Positions 1 through 11,650 of a stretch of 64,000 nucleotides of DNA are shown one piece after another. Origin of the DNA: Glossina fuscipes (Eukaryota; Arthropoda; Insecta; Diptera; Glossinidae); the NCBI RefSeq assembly GCF_014805625.2, contig NW_023998415.1, positions 24,968,727 to 25,032,726 of the forward strand, read 5' to 3'. The notes below the pieces were generated by a model. That model did no database searches and had not been told where the DNA came from. It saw nothing but the letters and a program-made list of their open reading frames with translations. Positions within the stretch are counted from its first letter, which is position 1; every line of letters begins with the position of its first letter. The position numbers and the translations under genes were made by a program.

Positions 1-1749
1 AAGAATTTCTAAACGCCTACGATATGAAAAATAATGATCGACATTAATAGCAGTTATTGACATTGCACTGGGTATCAGGCGGACCCCGAAGCCATCCCCT
101 GCTTCGACTTGACGGCGGGAACAGCTCTTATAGGAGTGATGTCATGTCTGTGGTTGACTCAGATCCCGCCAAGATTGCTCACTTGATTTTGTAGACGGGT
201 ACTTGACCCATAGAATCAAGACAGAGAGTTTAGTTGCAAAGCGGAAAATTTTTTGATTAAGAATCTCCGTCTTCATCATCTGCCTTTTCTTTATTAAGTA
301 TCTAGCAACGAGCGATGAAAAGGCAAAATCTTATACAAAAATGTACGGAAGACCTTTCTCTCTACGAATGTGTTTGCGTATATTCTGGTCTAGGTTTGTA
401 AGCCCGCATCCATATTATCTTATCTTTAACTTGTTGAAATTCGTAATCCTTTCGATTCCACCTGTAGGTAACGAATAACGAAAGACGAAATGACAACAAC
501 AGAAAGTACACATGACACCGTAGCGGATAAAGATTCGGTTCCGTACTTCTATGTGTTTAAAAGTAGTATAGTTGGTTGTAAAAGGGAAAGCGTTTGCGCA
601 TTTTAATGAAAACATTTCAATTCATCACTAATTTTGTTGATCATATTATTCATATATATTCGATCGTACTTTTATAAAGTGTAAGAAGAGAAAAGATTCT
701 TCTCAGATCCTTCTCATTCGTAGTTAGAGGAAATTATAATATGTAGAGTTTTTCAAAAAAAAAAAAAAAAAAAAAACATTCATACTTTCCCTCCTTATAC
801 TCCTTGTTCTCATGGAATGGATTCTGAATTGATGTCGAAAAATGTAACTTAACGTATGCCCGTCCTTTGATTCATCGGTTTGAACGGTGAATAACGATCG
901 AATGCTGACAACCTCTTAATTATCGATATTTAACGTTGTTGTTGTTGTTACTTTTATTTCACTTAGAATTGATGCAAATATTTTTGTTTACATATCTTTT
1001 CGTTGCAATGAAAAAGTGAAGGGAAAACTTTTCTTACTTTTTCACCCAAGGGCTGAGGAAGATAAAAATATATTTTTGGTTTTTTTCCTAGACAAGGGCT
1101 TTACATTTTCTTCTTATATTCTTTATAAAAAAAAATTTTTTCTTTTTTTTTTTTTTTTTTTTTTGCGTAAACTAACTAAAGTATTGCAAAACAATAAACG
1201 TTTCATTTAAAAGGAATAAGAAAGAAATCTTTTTAAAACGTTTTATCCTTTCCTCGTTATAAGGAATTTTTATTACATTTATACATGTACACATCCATCA
1301 CAAGTATAGGTATTCTTGGAAAGTAAGAGCAAGAATACAGAAGATGATGCAACAAGGGTCGGATTTAGTGTTTTTTACGCTTTCAATGAAAACATAATAG
1401 TGAGAAAGATAATACCCTGCCATTATGTATGTGCGTATCTTTATAAAATGTACAAGTTTATACAAGTTTTCATAAAAATCATTCATCACTACTAAATGTA
1501 TATATGTTTCCATAGAAATGGTTTGTCATCATATGAGGTGTGTGACGTGTAATCGACATATTGGAAACTGATAAAAGAATTGTTTAAAATTCACCCTTTA
1601 GTTCAAACGATATGAAGCTTTCCTTCCATTAGAAAAGTAGTCGCTGATACTAATTTAAAATTTACAAAATTTTTTTCTAAACTAAAAAATTATTCAATCT
1701 TTTCGTGTCAGATTTATGTGAAGCAATTGAGGTTCCTCAACATACAAAC
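1..1749. other. Intergenic region upstream of the SdhA-like gene
   Basis: I see no supportable gene here. Positions 60-240 are noticeably richer in G and C than their surroundings and contain no long frame; this could be an old mobile-element fragment or part of a gene lying to the left. There is a run of A at 755-776 and a T-rich tract at about 1138-1164. The short frames at 415-615, 1016-1210 and 1298-1513 are low-complexity or lack any recognisable motif. The promoter of the downstream gene must lie at the right end, but I cannot point to a convincing core element. Confidence 0.5.
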
Positions 1750-3738
1750 ATGCTTCGAATTGCGATATTACGGGGAGGAGTTGCGAAAAAGTTGACAATC
1801 AAAAACCCATTATTTAACGGCGTGATGAATAATAGAGTTTGTTCGGCCAGACATTACAATTCAAAAAACACTACGCGTGTGGATTTGGCCGATATAAGGA
1901 AAAATTATGTGATCGTTGAGCACAGCTTTGATGCGATTGTCGTTGGTGCTGGCGGTGCGGGATTACGAGCTGCTATTGGTTTGGCGGCGAAAGGTTTTAA
2001 AACTGCTATAATTTGCAAACAATATCCAACGCGGGCTCACACTGTCGCTGCCCAGGGAGGTATAAACGCGGCCCTAGGCAATATGGAGGAAGACCATTGG
2101 GAATGGCATTTTTATGACACGGTTAAAGGATCTGATTGGCTAGGCGATCAAGATGCTATTCATTTTATGTGCCGTGAGGCGCCTAAGGCGGTTTATGAGC
2201 TTGAGAATTTCGGATTGCCTTTCTCTCGTACGCCTGAGGGTACAATTTATCAACGTGCCTTCGGTGGGGCAACTCTTAATTGCGGCAAAGGCGGACCGGC
2301 CCACAGATGTTGTTCCGCAAAAGATGCAACCGGTCATGCAATGCTTCACTGCCTTTATGGTCAGTCTCTTGCCTATAAAAATTTGCAATTTTTCAGCGAA
2401 CATTTTGCGTTTGAACTGCTGTTCCAAGATTGTAAATGTGTTGGTGTTTTGGCCTGGAATCTCGAAAGTGGGAATTTGTGTCGATTTCGGGCCGCTAATA
2501 CCGTTATAGCCACAGGCGGGTGTGGTCGCATGTACTTTTCAACTACGGACGGTCACTGCTGTACCGGCGATGGTACTGCAATGGTAGCCCGTAAGGGATT
2601 ACCTTTGCAAGATATGGAATTTGTGCAGTTTCATCCAACGGGAATGTACGGAACTGGTTGTTTGATCACAGAGGGTGTACGCGCTGAAGGTGGTTTCTTC
2701 ACTAATGCTAAGGGTGAACGGTTTATGGAGCGTTATGCCCCGAAATTAAAGGATCTAGCTACGAGGGATGTTGTCGCTCGCGCCATGTCCATGGAAGTCA
2801 TTACAGGAAATGGTTGCGGACCCAAAAAGGATCACATACACTTACACTTGCATCACTTGCCGAAAGAGATTATCAAGGCACGTTTGCCAGGAATTCAAAA
2901 CACAGCTCTTATATTTGCAAATATTGACGTTACCAAGGAACCTATACCTGTACTGCCTACTGTCCATTACAATATGGGTGGTATACCGACAAACTACAAA
3001 GGTCAAGTCTTAACAATGATCGATGAAGGAAAAGATAAAATTGTACCCGGTTTATATGCTTGCGGCGAATGTGCATGCGCTTCAGTACATGGAGCAAATC
3101 GCTTAGGTGCTAATTCATTGCTCGACATAATCGTATTTGGCAAAGCTTGTGCAGAATGCATAGCTAGCTGCAATACACCAGGTAGACCGATACCACCGTT
3201 AGATGAAAACACTGGTATGCGCGGTCTTGTCTATTTGCATAATCTGCGCAACTCTGCTGGTAAAACGAATCCGGCTGAACTGCGCTTGAAACTGCAGAGC
3301 ACAATGACAAAGCATGCCGCCGTCTTGCGCGATGGTAAACTTCTAAAGGAGGGCATCGAACTTGTAAAGGGAATCTTGCAAGAATTTAATAACGTCAAAG
3401 TTACCGACAAAAGCATGGTTTGGAATTCAGATCTGATGGAAATCATTGAGCTACACAATCTAATAATTAACGCTTTGCTTACTGTCAGTTCGATGGAACA
3501 TCGCAAGGAATCGCGAGGTGCTCATGCGCGTGAAGATTTCAAAACTCGTATCGATGAATACGATTACTCCAAAGATATTAAGGAACAAACAAAGAAACCC
3601 TTAGATGAACACTGGCGTAAACATATTCTCATCTGGGGTGAAATGGATGGTAAAACGTCCTTCAAATACAGACCTATTATCGATCACGTCTTAGACAATT
3701 CAACTAATTCAATACCGCCTTCACCGAGAACTTATTAA
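1750..3738 (+). CDS. SdhAL: Succinate dehydrogenase flavoprotein subunit (SdhA-like paralogue), mitochondrial, intronless
   Basis: This is the FAD subunit of complex II, which oxidises succinate to fumarate in the mitochondrial matrix. It is a single open frame of 662 residues, the usual length for the family. The frame is open further upstream to 1705, but that codon is GTG, so I chose the ATG at 1750; it gives a basic N-terminus rich in Arg, Lys and Asn that suits a mitochondrial presequence. The dinucleotide-binding GAGGAG lies near residues 66-71. The His that carries covalent FAD is at 97, in [10 protein letters not shown] (most homologues have RSHT). His295 (HPTG), Arg311 (RAEGG where most have RGEGG), His406 (HYNMGG) and Arg451 ([12 protein letters not shown]) are all kept, so catalysis is plausible. 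The C-terminal motif HWRKH is present. Local changes such as [12 protein letters not shown] in place of FGGQSLKFGKGG, plus the lack of introns, suggest a divergent, perhaps retroposed paralogue rather than the main gene. The symbol follows the Drosophila SdhA-like gene and is tentative. Confidence 0.9.
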   Translation: MLRIAILRGGVAKKLTIKNPLFNGVMNNRVCSARHYNSKNTTRVDLADIRKNYVIVEHSFDAIVVGAGGAGLRAAIGLAAKGFKTAIICKQYPTRAHTVAAQGGINAALGNMEEDHWEWHFYDTVKGSDWLGDQDAIHFMCREAPKAVYELENFGLPFSRTPEGTIYQRAFGGATLNCGKGGPAHRCCSAKDATGHAMLHCLYGQSLAYKNLQFFSEHFAFELLFQDCKCVGVLAWNLESGNLCRFRAANTVIATGGCGRMYFSTTDGHCCTGDGTAMVARKGLPLQDMEFVQFHPTGMYGTGCLITEGVRAEGGFFTNAKGERFMERYAPKLKDLATRDVVARAMSMEVITGNGCGPKKDHIHLHLHHLPKEIIKARLPGIQNTALIFANIDVTKEPIPVLPTVHYNMGGIPTNYKGQVLTMIDEGKDKIVPGLYACGECACASVHGANRLGANSLLDIIVFGKACAECIASCNTPGRPIPPLDENTGMRGLVYLHNLRNSAGKTNPAELRLKLQSTMTKHAAVLRDGKLLKEGIELVKGILQEFNNVKVTDKSMVWNSDLMEIIELHNLIINALLTVSSMEHRKESRGAHAREDFKTRIDEYDYSKDIKEQTKKPLDEHWRKHILIWGEMDGKTSFKYRPIIDHVLDNSTNSIPPSPRTY

Positions 3739-3798
3739 TTAATATTGCATAATTTTAGAGTTATGTTACAGTTGTTGCTGTTAATAATATTAATATTA

Positions 3799-3804
3799 AA
3801 TAAA
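3799..3804 (+). terminator. Poly(A) signal AATAAA of the SdhA-like gene
   Basis: A canonical AATAAA lies about 60 bases after the TAA stop of the SdhA-like gene, within an AT-rich 3' region. Its distance and strand fit the cleavage signal of that transcript. Confidence 0.55.
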
Positions 3805-4703
3805 TTGTAGTTGTCGTCTTAACGACAATACGATTACGTTGCATACTTCGTATAATAGCATAAAATAGCATATGGGAAGATTCTTACAGGTTGGCGAGGC
3901 GCTTGTATACTAGCAGCTCTCCATACATTTGTAGAGAACGATGACTTTACGGCATTTGTCAATTGAAGACTTTTCCTTAAGAACACATTCATCGTGCGGC
4001 GTTACTCTTTCTATTTACAACTTGCAGCAAAAAACACAAATGAATTTCCTTCGCTTGATAAAATTTTATTAATTGTATTACAAAAAAAAAAAAAAGATAG
4101 AAAACGCGTTTTGTTATGCGACCTTTAATTATATTCTGTACTTTTTATTCTTTTTTTATTTTTTTCGTTTGTTCTTTTTTTTTTTTTTTTTTGTTTTCTT
4201 TACGTTTTACAACACTTTCTTTTATAAACTGTACGGTTTAAGAAATCGCCACCGACTGAGACCGCTTCTTCAATCTTACTGAGTAAACTCTATAATATTT
4301 TAATTTTTAGCATTTTCTGATAACACTTTAGTTCGTATACGGGAACAAGCGTTTACATATATATAAAAGAACACTTACGTGTATATAGTATAAATATATT
4401 TTATTAAAGTATATCGCGTTTAGCATACATGTGAAATGCAAGTGATTATAACTCAAGTGGGCTCTCTGTGTATTCAGTTATTATTATTATTATTATTGGT
4501 CTTAGCTTTAGTTTTTATTATTATTATTATTTTTTTTTTTTTATTTTCTTGTTATTTTTGTTATTGTTATTTATTGAATTAAACACAAAACTATTATCAG
4601 AGTTACATACAAATATCTCTCTAATCGTGTTTAGTAACGAAAGCACACAAACACTGCCACATCTCTTATAGGAAACGATGTAATTTTTCATATCTCTAAA
4701 TGC

Positions 4704-4763
<60 letters not shown>

Positions 4764-5540
4764 TTATTAACAATATTATACAGAAAATATATATGCTCTT
4801 GAGCGAAACGTATAGAGCTAATTTTACAAGCGGACTCTCGAAAAAGTACAAAAATTGATTGTAAAATACCGAAAGCCTCATTCAATTTTTGCTTACCTTC
4901 GTCGTGATCGAATTCTCCCGTTATCAATCAAGGCAATCGAACTTTGGCCTACACATGCTACATACACTGCAGGAAAAATGCAACCGCCACTCCAATTACA
5001 AACTTAACTAAGCTAAATTGAGCACAAAAAAATCAAGTTCCGCTTAAATCTCTTAAAAATTTAAATGATCAAATATCTTATACACACAAACACCTTGCAA
5101 TTTTTAAAACTATTTATCTATATATATATTGTAATTTAAAGAAATGAAAAAGTTTTGCTCAGTTCGGCCGTGCGATTCTAAATCCCACCCACAAAAACAC
5201 TTACCGCAGATCACCTGTACTATATAGGGAGTCTTTCGATAAGAAATGTTTGTCGAAACTTCGCGTCATTTTTGAATTGGCAACATACGACGGTCATTGC
5301 ATTGATGCATTCACTGATCATCGAGGGAATGGACGCTGAGAGCACATGAACAAAATCATGATTCTGAAGTTCATAGTGAACTTTCATTTGAATGAGTACT
5401 TAACCAATCAAAACTGTCTCCAAAATACGAGAGAATCATCTAGCTCTTCTAACCACATCGATAGGTAGGTTGGTACGCTTTTTCACTCGGTTATGTTATT
5501 CGTCCAAATTTCTGCAAATGCTGCTAATGAAGGCGTTACG
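3805..5540. other. Intergenic, AT-rich, microsatellite-bearing
   Basis: No gene is supportable. The stretch contains several T-rich tracts (about 4140-4200 and 4480-4570). The frames at 4073-4282, 4468-4671 and 4688-4927 are translations of simple sequence and show no domain. Confidence 0.5.
4707..4762. repeat. Compound (TA)n(TG)n microsatellite
   Basis: About 34 bases of alternating TA run directly into about 22 bases of alternating TG. Such compound dinucleotide tracts are usually polymorphic. Alternating TG can also adopt left-handed DNA in vitro, but nothing here shows a function. Confidence 0.95.
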
Positions 5541-6100
5541 TTATCGAACAAAGTCGACTGATCTTTGTGGTGCAAATCGTATTAAGTTAAGTTTGTGCCT
5601 ATGAGGCTCCGAAGTACTTAATGAAAAGGCAAAATTTATCGGCCGATTCAGAGTAATTTTTTGAATCAATTTAAGCTTGTCTGTTCATCTGATGTGTGTA
5701 CACTTATAGTATAGAATGTGTTTAATCTACAGGTCGCAATTTTTAGAATATTTTGAGTCAAGAATGAATCCTTCTCGCAATGGATTAAATCGGACCATTT
5801 TTCCGGTCATTCTCCATATAACGCTTTATTCTGAAAATCTCATTGAGTAGCAATCTTTCGACCTTATTAATTAGATGTGACAAATTTGAATCCGATTAAC
5901 CAATTTTTAAAACCAATTTTTCCCCATATAACCCATCTAACCATTACTATAACAAATAGGCCGTGATCTAGCGGAGAACTTTTTTCGCGGCAAAAATTAT
6001 TCCATTCTAGTAAATTAACTGGGAACAAAAAATTCATATAAGTCTATTTGTGAGACGCCAACCATAAAAAGCACGCCGTTACGTGACAGGAAAGGTAAAG
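5540..6100 (+). repeat. Decayed dispersed repeat (family E copy 1)
   Basis: The stretch shares a series of short blocks, in the same order, with 43690-44240 and with 32500-33340. The blocks are CTACAGGTCGCAATTTT, then a sequence like GGACCATTTTTCCGGTCATT, then CCATATAAC, with similar spacing each time. No coding frame survives. I cannot assign it to a named element. Confidence 0.55.
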
Positions 6101-6299
6101 TTTTACTACTTTATGAAGAAAATAGAAAATTAAATTTTGCAGAATTTGGATCTCGAAATTCGCATTGCAATGAAAAGAATTACTTCAGAAGAAAACAACG
6201 CATAATTTGTGATCTTTGGGCGGCTTTATCATGTAAGCGGAGCAATGTAGCTTATTTAATAGTCGACTTTACACGAGTATAAATCTTCTAGTTGCTGGT

Positions 6300-6430
6300 T
6301 TTTTTTCAACAGGACAGCGCCATCGGACCTTGCTTGTGAAACAGTGACCCTATTGCGTGGACGTTTCAAAATATCGCCCATCCCAATTGAAGACTCGCTC
6401 TATTGCTTATCGACTTAAGGTTCTAAGTTT
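6300..6430 (+). pseudogene. Fragment resembling a Tc1/mariner-superfamily transposase
   Basis: In two frames separated by a one-base shift, the region reads like the motif QQD(G)A...ACETVTLLRGRF, followed by a degraded stretch in the position of WPPRSCDLTPLD. This is a signature I associate with mariner-superfamily transposases around the second catalytic Asp. It is short, frameshifted and has stops, so it is at best debris. No terminal repeats are visible. Confidence is low because the match covers only about 25 residues. Confidence 0.35.
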
Positions 6431-7305
6431 ATTTAATCGTTTCAATTTGCCATAATTTGTCAATTGAAATGGAGATGTGAAACTTGGGATATATACTCGT
6501 AGTTAATGGCCATAGATTGAATTATGCCCGTGATTCGCCCACAATCAGTATTGCATTGTCATTTGTAATCCTTAGCAAATATATGCCAACGTCATGTACA
6601 ATACCGAGACTCGAATAACTTTCCAAACGACACGTATGCAATTAATATAACAATATACGTTGCGCTTGTTGCAATCTATATACATGCACTACTAAGTTAT
6701 ACTACGTTTTTTTGCTGGCTCGAGCGTTTAGAAACGGTTCTTCTCGACTTTCGTTATATAACGGATTAAAAGTTCCCTGGAACCCGGCCAAACTGTGAAT
6801 AGCGAAAATAATTGAAGCAGATTGCGTGAAGCTATTCACCAGCATTTGGGAGAGACATCTCATAGCTTTTATATCGTAATAACGCGTCTTTCGAAAGACT
6901 TACTCGATATGACCTCTCTCTCTCTTGCAATTCTCGAAATTATCATGGATTTGCAAAGAGGAAAGTAGAGCAGCCTGCTCACGTAACCAGTATCGTAAAC
7001 TATTTTAAATCAAACTACAATAACGTGAGTAAAAATGTTTTGAAAAGAAAATGATATATATGCTGCTTTTCTTTCTCTATTCATATATATAACATTTACT
7101 GCCAAATAACATTGTGCGATATTGTGCAACATGTGTACCTTTTGTATCTGTAATCTACTACTAATGTATTTCACTACTAAATGTGCGCACACATATGTAT
7201 ATACAGAACTTATTACAGGAATCAGGAATCAAGAAATTTAAACATGAGAAACTTTTATAGAACATAAACTACATCTATAACCATCTCGTTAATCTATACA
7301 GATGT

Positions 7306-7310
<5 letters not shown>

Positions 7311-7347
<37 letters not shown>
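7311..7347. repeat. (TA)n microsatellite
   Basis: An uninterrupted alternating TA tract of about 37 bases. Confidence 0.95.
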
Positions 7348-7350
<3 letters not shown>

Positions 7351-8539
7351 GTTTTAGTGAAAAGACTCATACTTACGGTTACATGCATGCCTTTTTTAAA
7401 GTTTGGAAGCTTGCAAATAAAGTAGTACAAGCAACTGTTATTCATGTAATCTGTACATTGTACATGTGTACATGTGTACATATGCCACAGTACTACGGAT
7501 AATTATATAATTCAATGCGGAACAGAGAGGTGTACGTGCGTATACGTGTTGTATGGGATTATTAGGTGTAATTGATAGAGTATTGGTAAAGCAATTGAAC
7601 GCTTAAACGCGCTTACAATATTTCTATTTCATCGAAACGCATACACATACAATAATCATTTGAATGCAACTATATTTTGAATCATTTGAATGCAACTATA
7701 TTTTATTATTTTATGTTTCCGTTTGGCTTGTAAAGAATTAAAATGCGTATCTATTACGAGAGTTATTCGCATAGTCGCCCATCCCAATGTGAAACCAATG
7801 CTCTTTTCGCCAAATTCACAAATAGTTTTCAGAATAGTGATCAGAGTCAGTCTAACGGTTCTCGGTTTCCATAATGACGTCGTCATTTGATTTACATTTT
7901 TTGCCAAACTCGAAGCATATGCTTTCGAGATTTATCAAATGCTAATCGTCGCTCAGTGTCACTTAGTTTGGGGAATGCGGTGAGTGGGGCAGTAATGTGA
8001 ACTTCCTCTTATGCACATTTGTCATTATAGCCACCGACTTAAACGGTGAGGCTTCCTGTTCAACTATAAGCGAACTTGGCAACCTACATTCGATCTCCTT
8101 TCTCTAATTTATCATATATGTCCGCTTTAAATTCGATGATCGTTCAGCAACGCTTGACAAGCTTGAACAATATTTTCATCACTGGTTAAAGTTTTTAGGC
8201 ATCTCGAAAGCTCAGCATTACCCAAGCAGCTATGGCCAGCCTTTAATTCAGCTACCTAACCGTGGCAGTGTACCCGCACAGCGTTCGAGTCGTCTTAAAT
8301 TCTTGTACCTATCAAAAACAATTACTTAACGACGCCCTGATATTTAAATTTGATCGATTATCTTCTTTTCATGCTAAAAATACGAATAGCGTCTATTTTC
8401 AGCGTTATATGCCACACTCCTTATGAAACAATGTCTGTATTATCCCATCCTTATGGTCGGTGTTCTTTTTTTTTCGCAGTAGAAGTAGAAGTCTGCCGCG
8501 AAGCATTTTCTCCTTAAAAAATTATGACATGGTTTTCAG

Positions 8540-9012
8540 AGGCCTTGAATAAAATTTTCTCTCATGCCGTTCCATAAATGCTGCGCAAATCGATCCAAAT
8601 CATTGTCGTTCAGTGCCAGCTTTGAACTGTAAAAGGGCTGCATTGATGCCTCCTAGCCAAGCTTCCGCAATTCTTAGTTATCTATCTTAAAGTTAAATAT
8701 TAGGGTGTTCGGAAAGTCATTTCGTTTTTTTTTAACAAATACAGCATTTTATTTATTATTTTTTCGCAGGCAAATTCACACTTAAGCCGCATTATCGTTA
8801 ATATATATATAGTTTGGTAGCTGATGTAGCAAAGCTTGCTTGCGATGGCGTGTTGGACTACGCCCAGCCATTCCGCAAAACTTACGCATTCTGCCTAAAC
8901 TTTGCTCGTCTTTCGACGACTTTATAACGGCTATATGCCTTCGATAATGTTTTTCCCTTTCAAATCTCTTTAATTCGAATTCTTCCGAGCAAAGGGAAAA
9001 TTTAAACACCAC
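8540..9012 (-). pseudogene. Possible decayed coding fragments next to a mariner-like terminus
   Basis: At 8701-8730 the plus strand reads AGGGTGTTCGGAAAGTCATT followed by T-rich sequence, which resembles the terminal repeats of mariner elements. On the minus strand, 8782-9012 encodes a basic 76-residue frame (MVFKFSLCSEEF at its start). Downstream, with stops between, is a segment containing LNDNDLDRFAQHLWNGMREN. Neither matches a family I know. They may belong to one decayed element or be chance. I could not find the matching inverted end nearby. Confidence 0.25.
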
Positions 9013-11170
9013 AAATCGCGTAATTATTTATATGATCGCTGGAATAACGTAACGTAACCGCTTACCTGTTTTCTATGACACAAACTTTTTAAATGCAAGC
9101 AATTGTGCTTTCATTAAACGCTTGCTGAAAAATATCTATGTACATATATAGCAAAAAGCAATTAAAAGTTGTAAAAAAAACACACCTTCTATGTACGATT
9201 TACATGTAGATTTCAATTATCATCACAGCCAGCAAATCTTTCAGATTATTGTAGCAATTTTCTTGCTTTTCAATGATTTCCGCCAAATGCATCTTACCGC
9301 TATCTGTATATGACACCCTTATGATTAATATTCCTAAAGAAAAAATTATATTCAAAACACACGCTTCGTGTAAGTAAGACCGAATAATCTACAATTGATG
9401 ATATTCTTAAAATCAAGGACTAAGACTAGTTTGTAAGCAAACAATTATGGAATGTTTTCTTAAACTTATTGACAAGAAAACCAATCAACTAATTCTAACA
9501 CATTTTCCACACAACCTTTTTGTTGAGATACTCAAAAAAAAAACTTTTTAATAATTTCTCGCAAAAAAAAGATGAAAAAAAAAAGAAAAGGGATTTTTTT
9601 ACCACCTCTTCGACTTTATTCCCGGAGATTGCAAGTTTCTGTCTGGAAATATTCTTCAGCATCGAGTGAGGAGCATAAGGTTTTTTCAAGTAAAAGTGTT
9701 GGTTTTCTCGCAAAAAATCGGCTTTCAAATCGTAGAGCTATCTAAAAAATCTCATGCTCTTCAGTAGACAAGGTTCCAGCTATAACTATAACAATGTGAA
9801 ATTTTCCATCAATAGGTTTGATGGAAAAAAATCATTAGAAATACGGTGAGCAAAGCTGGATTAATGTTTTAATTAATGATTTCAGCCACAAGATCGATCT
9901 TTCTCAACCGAGCAGGTATTCGATTCTTAATAAGCAAACTTTCACAAAATATGTTACGATATTTACACATAAGCTACAGAAGGGGAATATGAAAAATTCA
10001 TTCCAAGTATTTTGTTTTCGAACAGTTTGCCAGTTTTATCATTTCAGGCAGATTAAGTTAATGTTTTCAACCGTTTCAATTTACCCCAAGGTCTCTTCGG
10101 ATCCGGTAGTTTGTTCCTTGAATTCTGCAAATTGCACAATTCCAAATATAAATTGATACGAAACTGCATTGAAGATAATAATTTAGCTTTTATTATAACT
10201 TCCTTGATCAAGTTTAACTGTAGGCAAACCTTACAGTCCAATGTGAACATCAACAAACGTTTGAAAGAACGAAGCTAGTTTGAGAAAAAACCCATTGAAA
10301 AATGATTGTCTTTGGGTTGTTGGCATACAAACCATATAAGGACAAAATAACGATTTTCATCTATTGATGACCTACCTGAGTCTATGCATATTTTCTAGCG
10401 ATTGTTTTCGAAGGAAAATATCTTCCGTTATGGAAATATAGGAACACATGAATATTATCTTGCAGAGCAAACGGCACGCATTCTAGACGCCATAAATTGC
10501 ACATGTTCTGAATCTATGTAAAATTCGAAATTGATTTTCGCCTGAGAGCCTGTTTGCGGCTCGATATCGTTTTAATATTCTCGCAACGTTATATAGCGTA
10601 TGCATTGGCTAATAATAGCAATATACATATTTACTAGTTTATAACATAGTATATATATTGTAGTATATATATACATATATATATTTGTATGGATATACGC
10701 ATGAGTAGCCGACTATCTAGTCACGACTATCAAGTCAGATTTTGCGAATTCAAATTTCAGTGCTTTACGAGCCACTAGTCTGCGGCAACCTGCTCATCCT
10801 TTCCCCTCTCCTTACTTCTTTCTGATAATTTCTTCGATAATTTCCTTCTTGAAGTCCGCAAATAGAAATGCTGCGTTCACTAGCATCGGTTAGAATAGCT
10901 ACGAAATTGGACCAATCGGAATGAAACCGAAAAACCCTTTAACGCGTTCTTTCGCTAATAATTTCTGAATCGTGTCATAGTGTTCGAGAAAAAGTCCTTT
11001 GCTTAAATAAATGGTTTTACGAAACCTTTCCCTCTTTTCGCATGATGGATTCGTGTAAAAAGAGAATTAGATATCACAATATCAAGGAATAGATATAATC
11101 TTTAAACAAGAGAACTTATTCTGATTATTATTAAAAAATCTGTAGAGAAAAACAAATACGAAAATTACAT
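9013..11170. other. Intergenic, no gene seen
   Basis: AT-rich sequence with an A-rich tract at about 9530-9600 and interrupted TA/CATA simple sequence at about 10640-10690. The frames at 9495-9728 and 10053-10256 (minus) have no recognisable motif and no partner exons. I found no RNA gene. Confidence 0.5.
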
Positions 11171-11650
11171 TCAGTCGTGACCGTATCTTTTACACCCATC
11201 ACTACGGTCCGGAAAAAAGAAAAAGACCTGAATTTTCGTAATCCGTAATATTAGATGGGCGTGGCTGGGACTTTCTATTTTCAGAGTACAAGTAGAAAGT
11301 CATATCGTGTACGCGTTGTACTTTATTAGGAACAAGCAGAAAACACGAAAAGCAAAGGTGTTCACCTGTTTTTGTTACATAGACATGTGGGCATTGCAGA
11401 CGTGTTCTTTGAAAAAGTCGGGTTATCTCAAATTCTTTCGCAAATTTGTAGGCGGCCATGCGAATGTTTATAATAGACATTACACGGGCGGACGGACGAG
11501 CAGCCAGACAGACGGACAAAGGGACAAGTGGACAGACGAACATGCTTAAATCGATTCAGAATTTGATGTAAATCAAGAATATATAAACGATGTAGGGTCG
11601 CTGACGCTTCCTTCTGGGCACTGCAAACATTGCGAATGAAAACACTTGGG
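11170..11650 (+). repeat. Dispersed repeat (family B/A composite), copy 1
   Basis: The left part (about 11190-11400) aligns with 31960-32200. Both read a form of TATTGGATGGGC, then a pyrimidine-rich stretch, a form of GTGTACGCGTTGTAC, and a form of GGAAAGCAAAGGTGTTCAC. The right part (about 11480-11640) carries the family A end: GGACGGACGAGC, then ATCGATTCAGAATTTGAT, ATCAAGAATATATAAA and GCTTCCTTCTGGGC. It ends in GGTATAAAAA. The short frames here on both strands are incidental. Confidence 0.7.

Noticed and set aside
2140..2427. Open frames overlapping the SdhA-like gene on both strands (also 2153-2509, 2768-3506)
   Set aside because: They lie wholly inside a well-conserved gene in other frames and carry no motif.
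4688..4927. Frame with alternating Ile-Tyr and Thr-His residues
   Set aside because: It is the translation of the (TA)n(TG)n microsatellite.
11307..11549. Similar small frames here and at 32098-32283
   Set aside because: Both are translations of the same dispersed repeat and begin at equivalent positions, so they are not independent genes.
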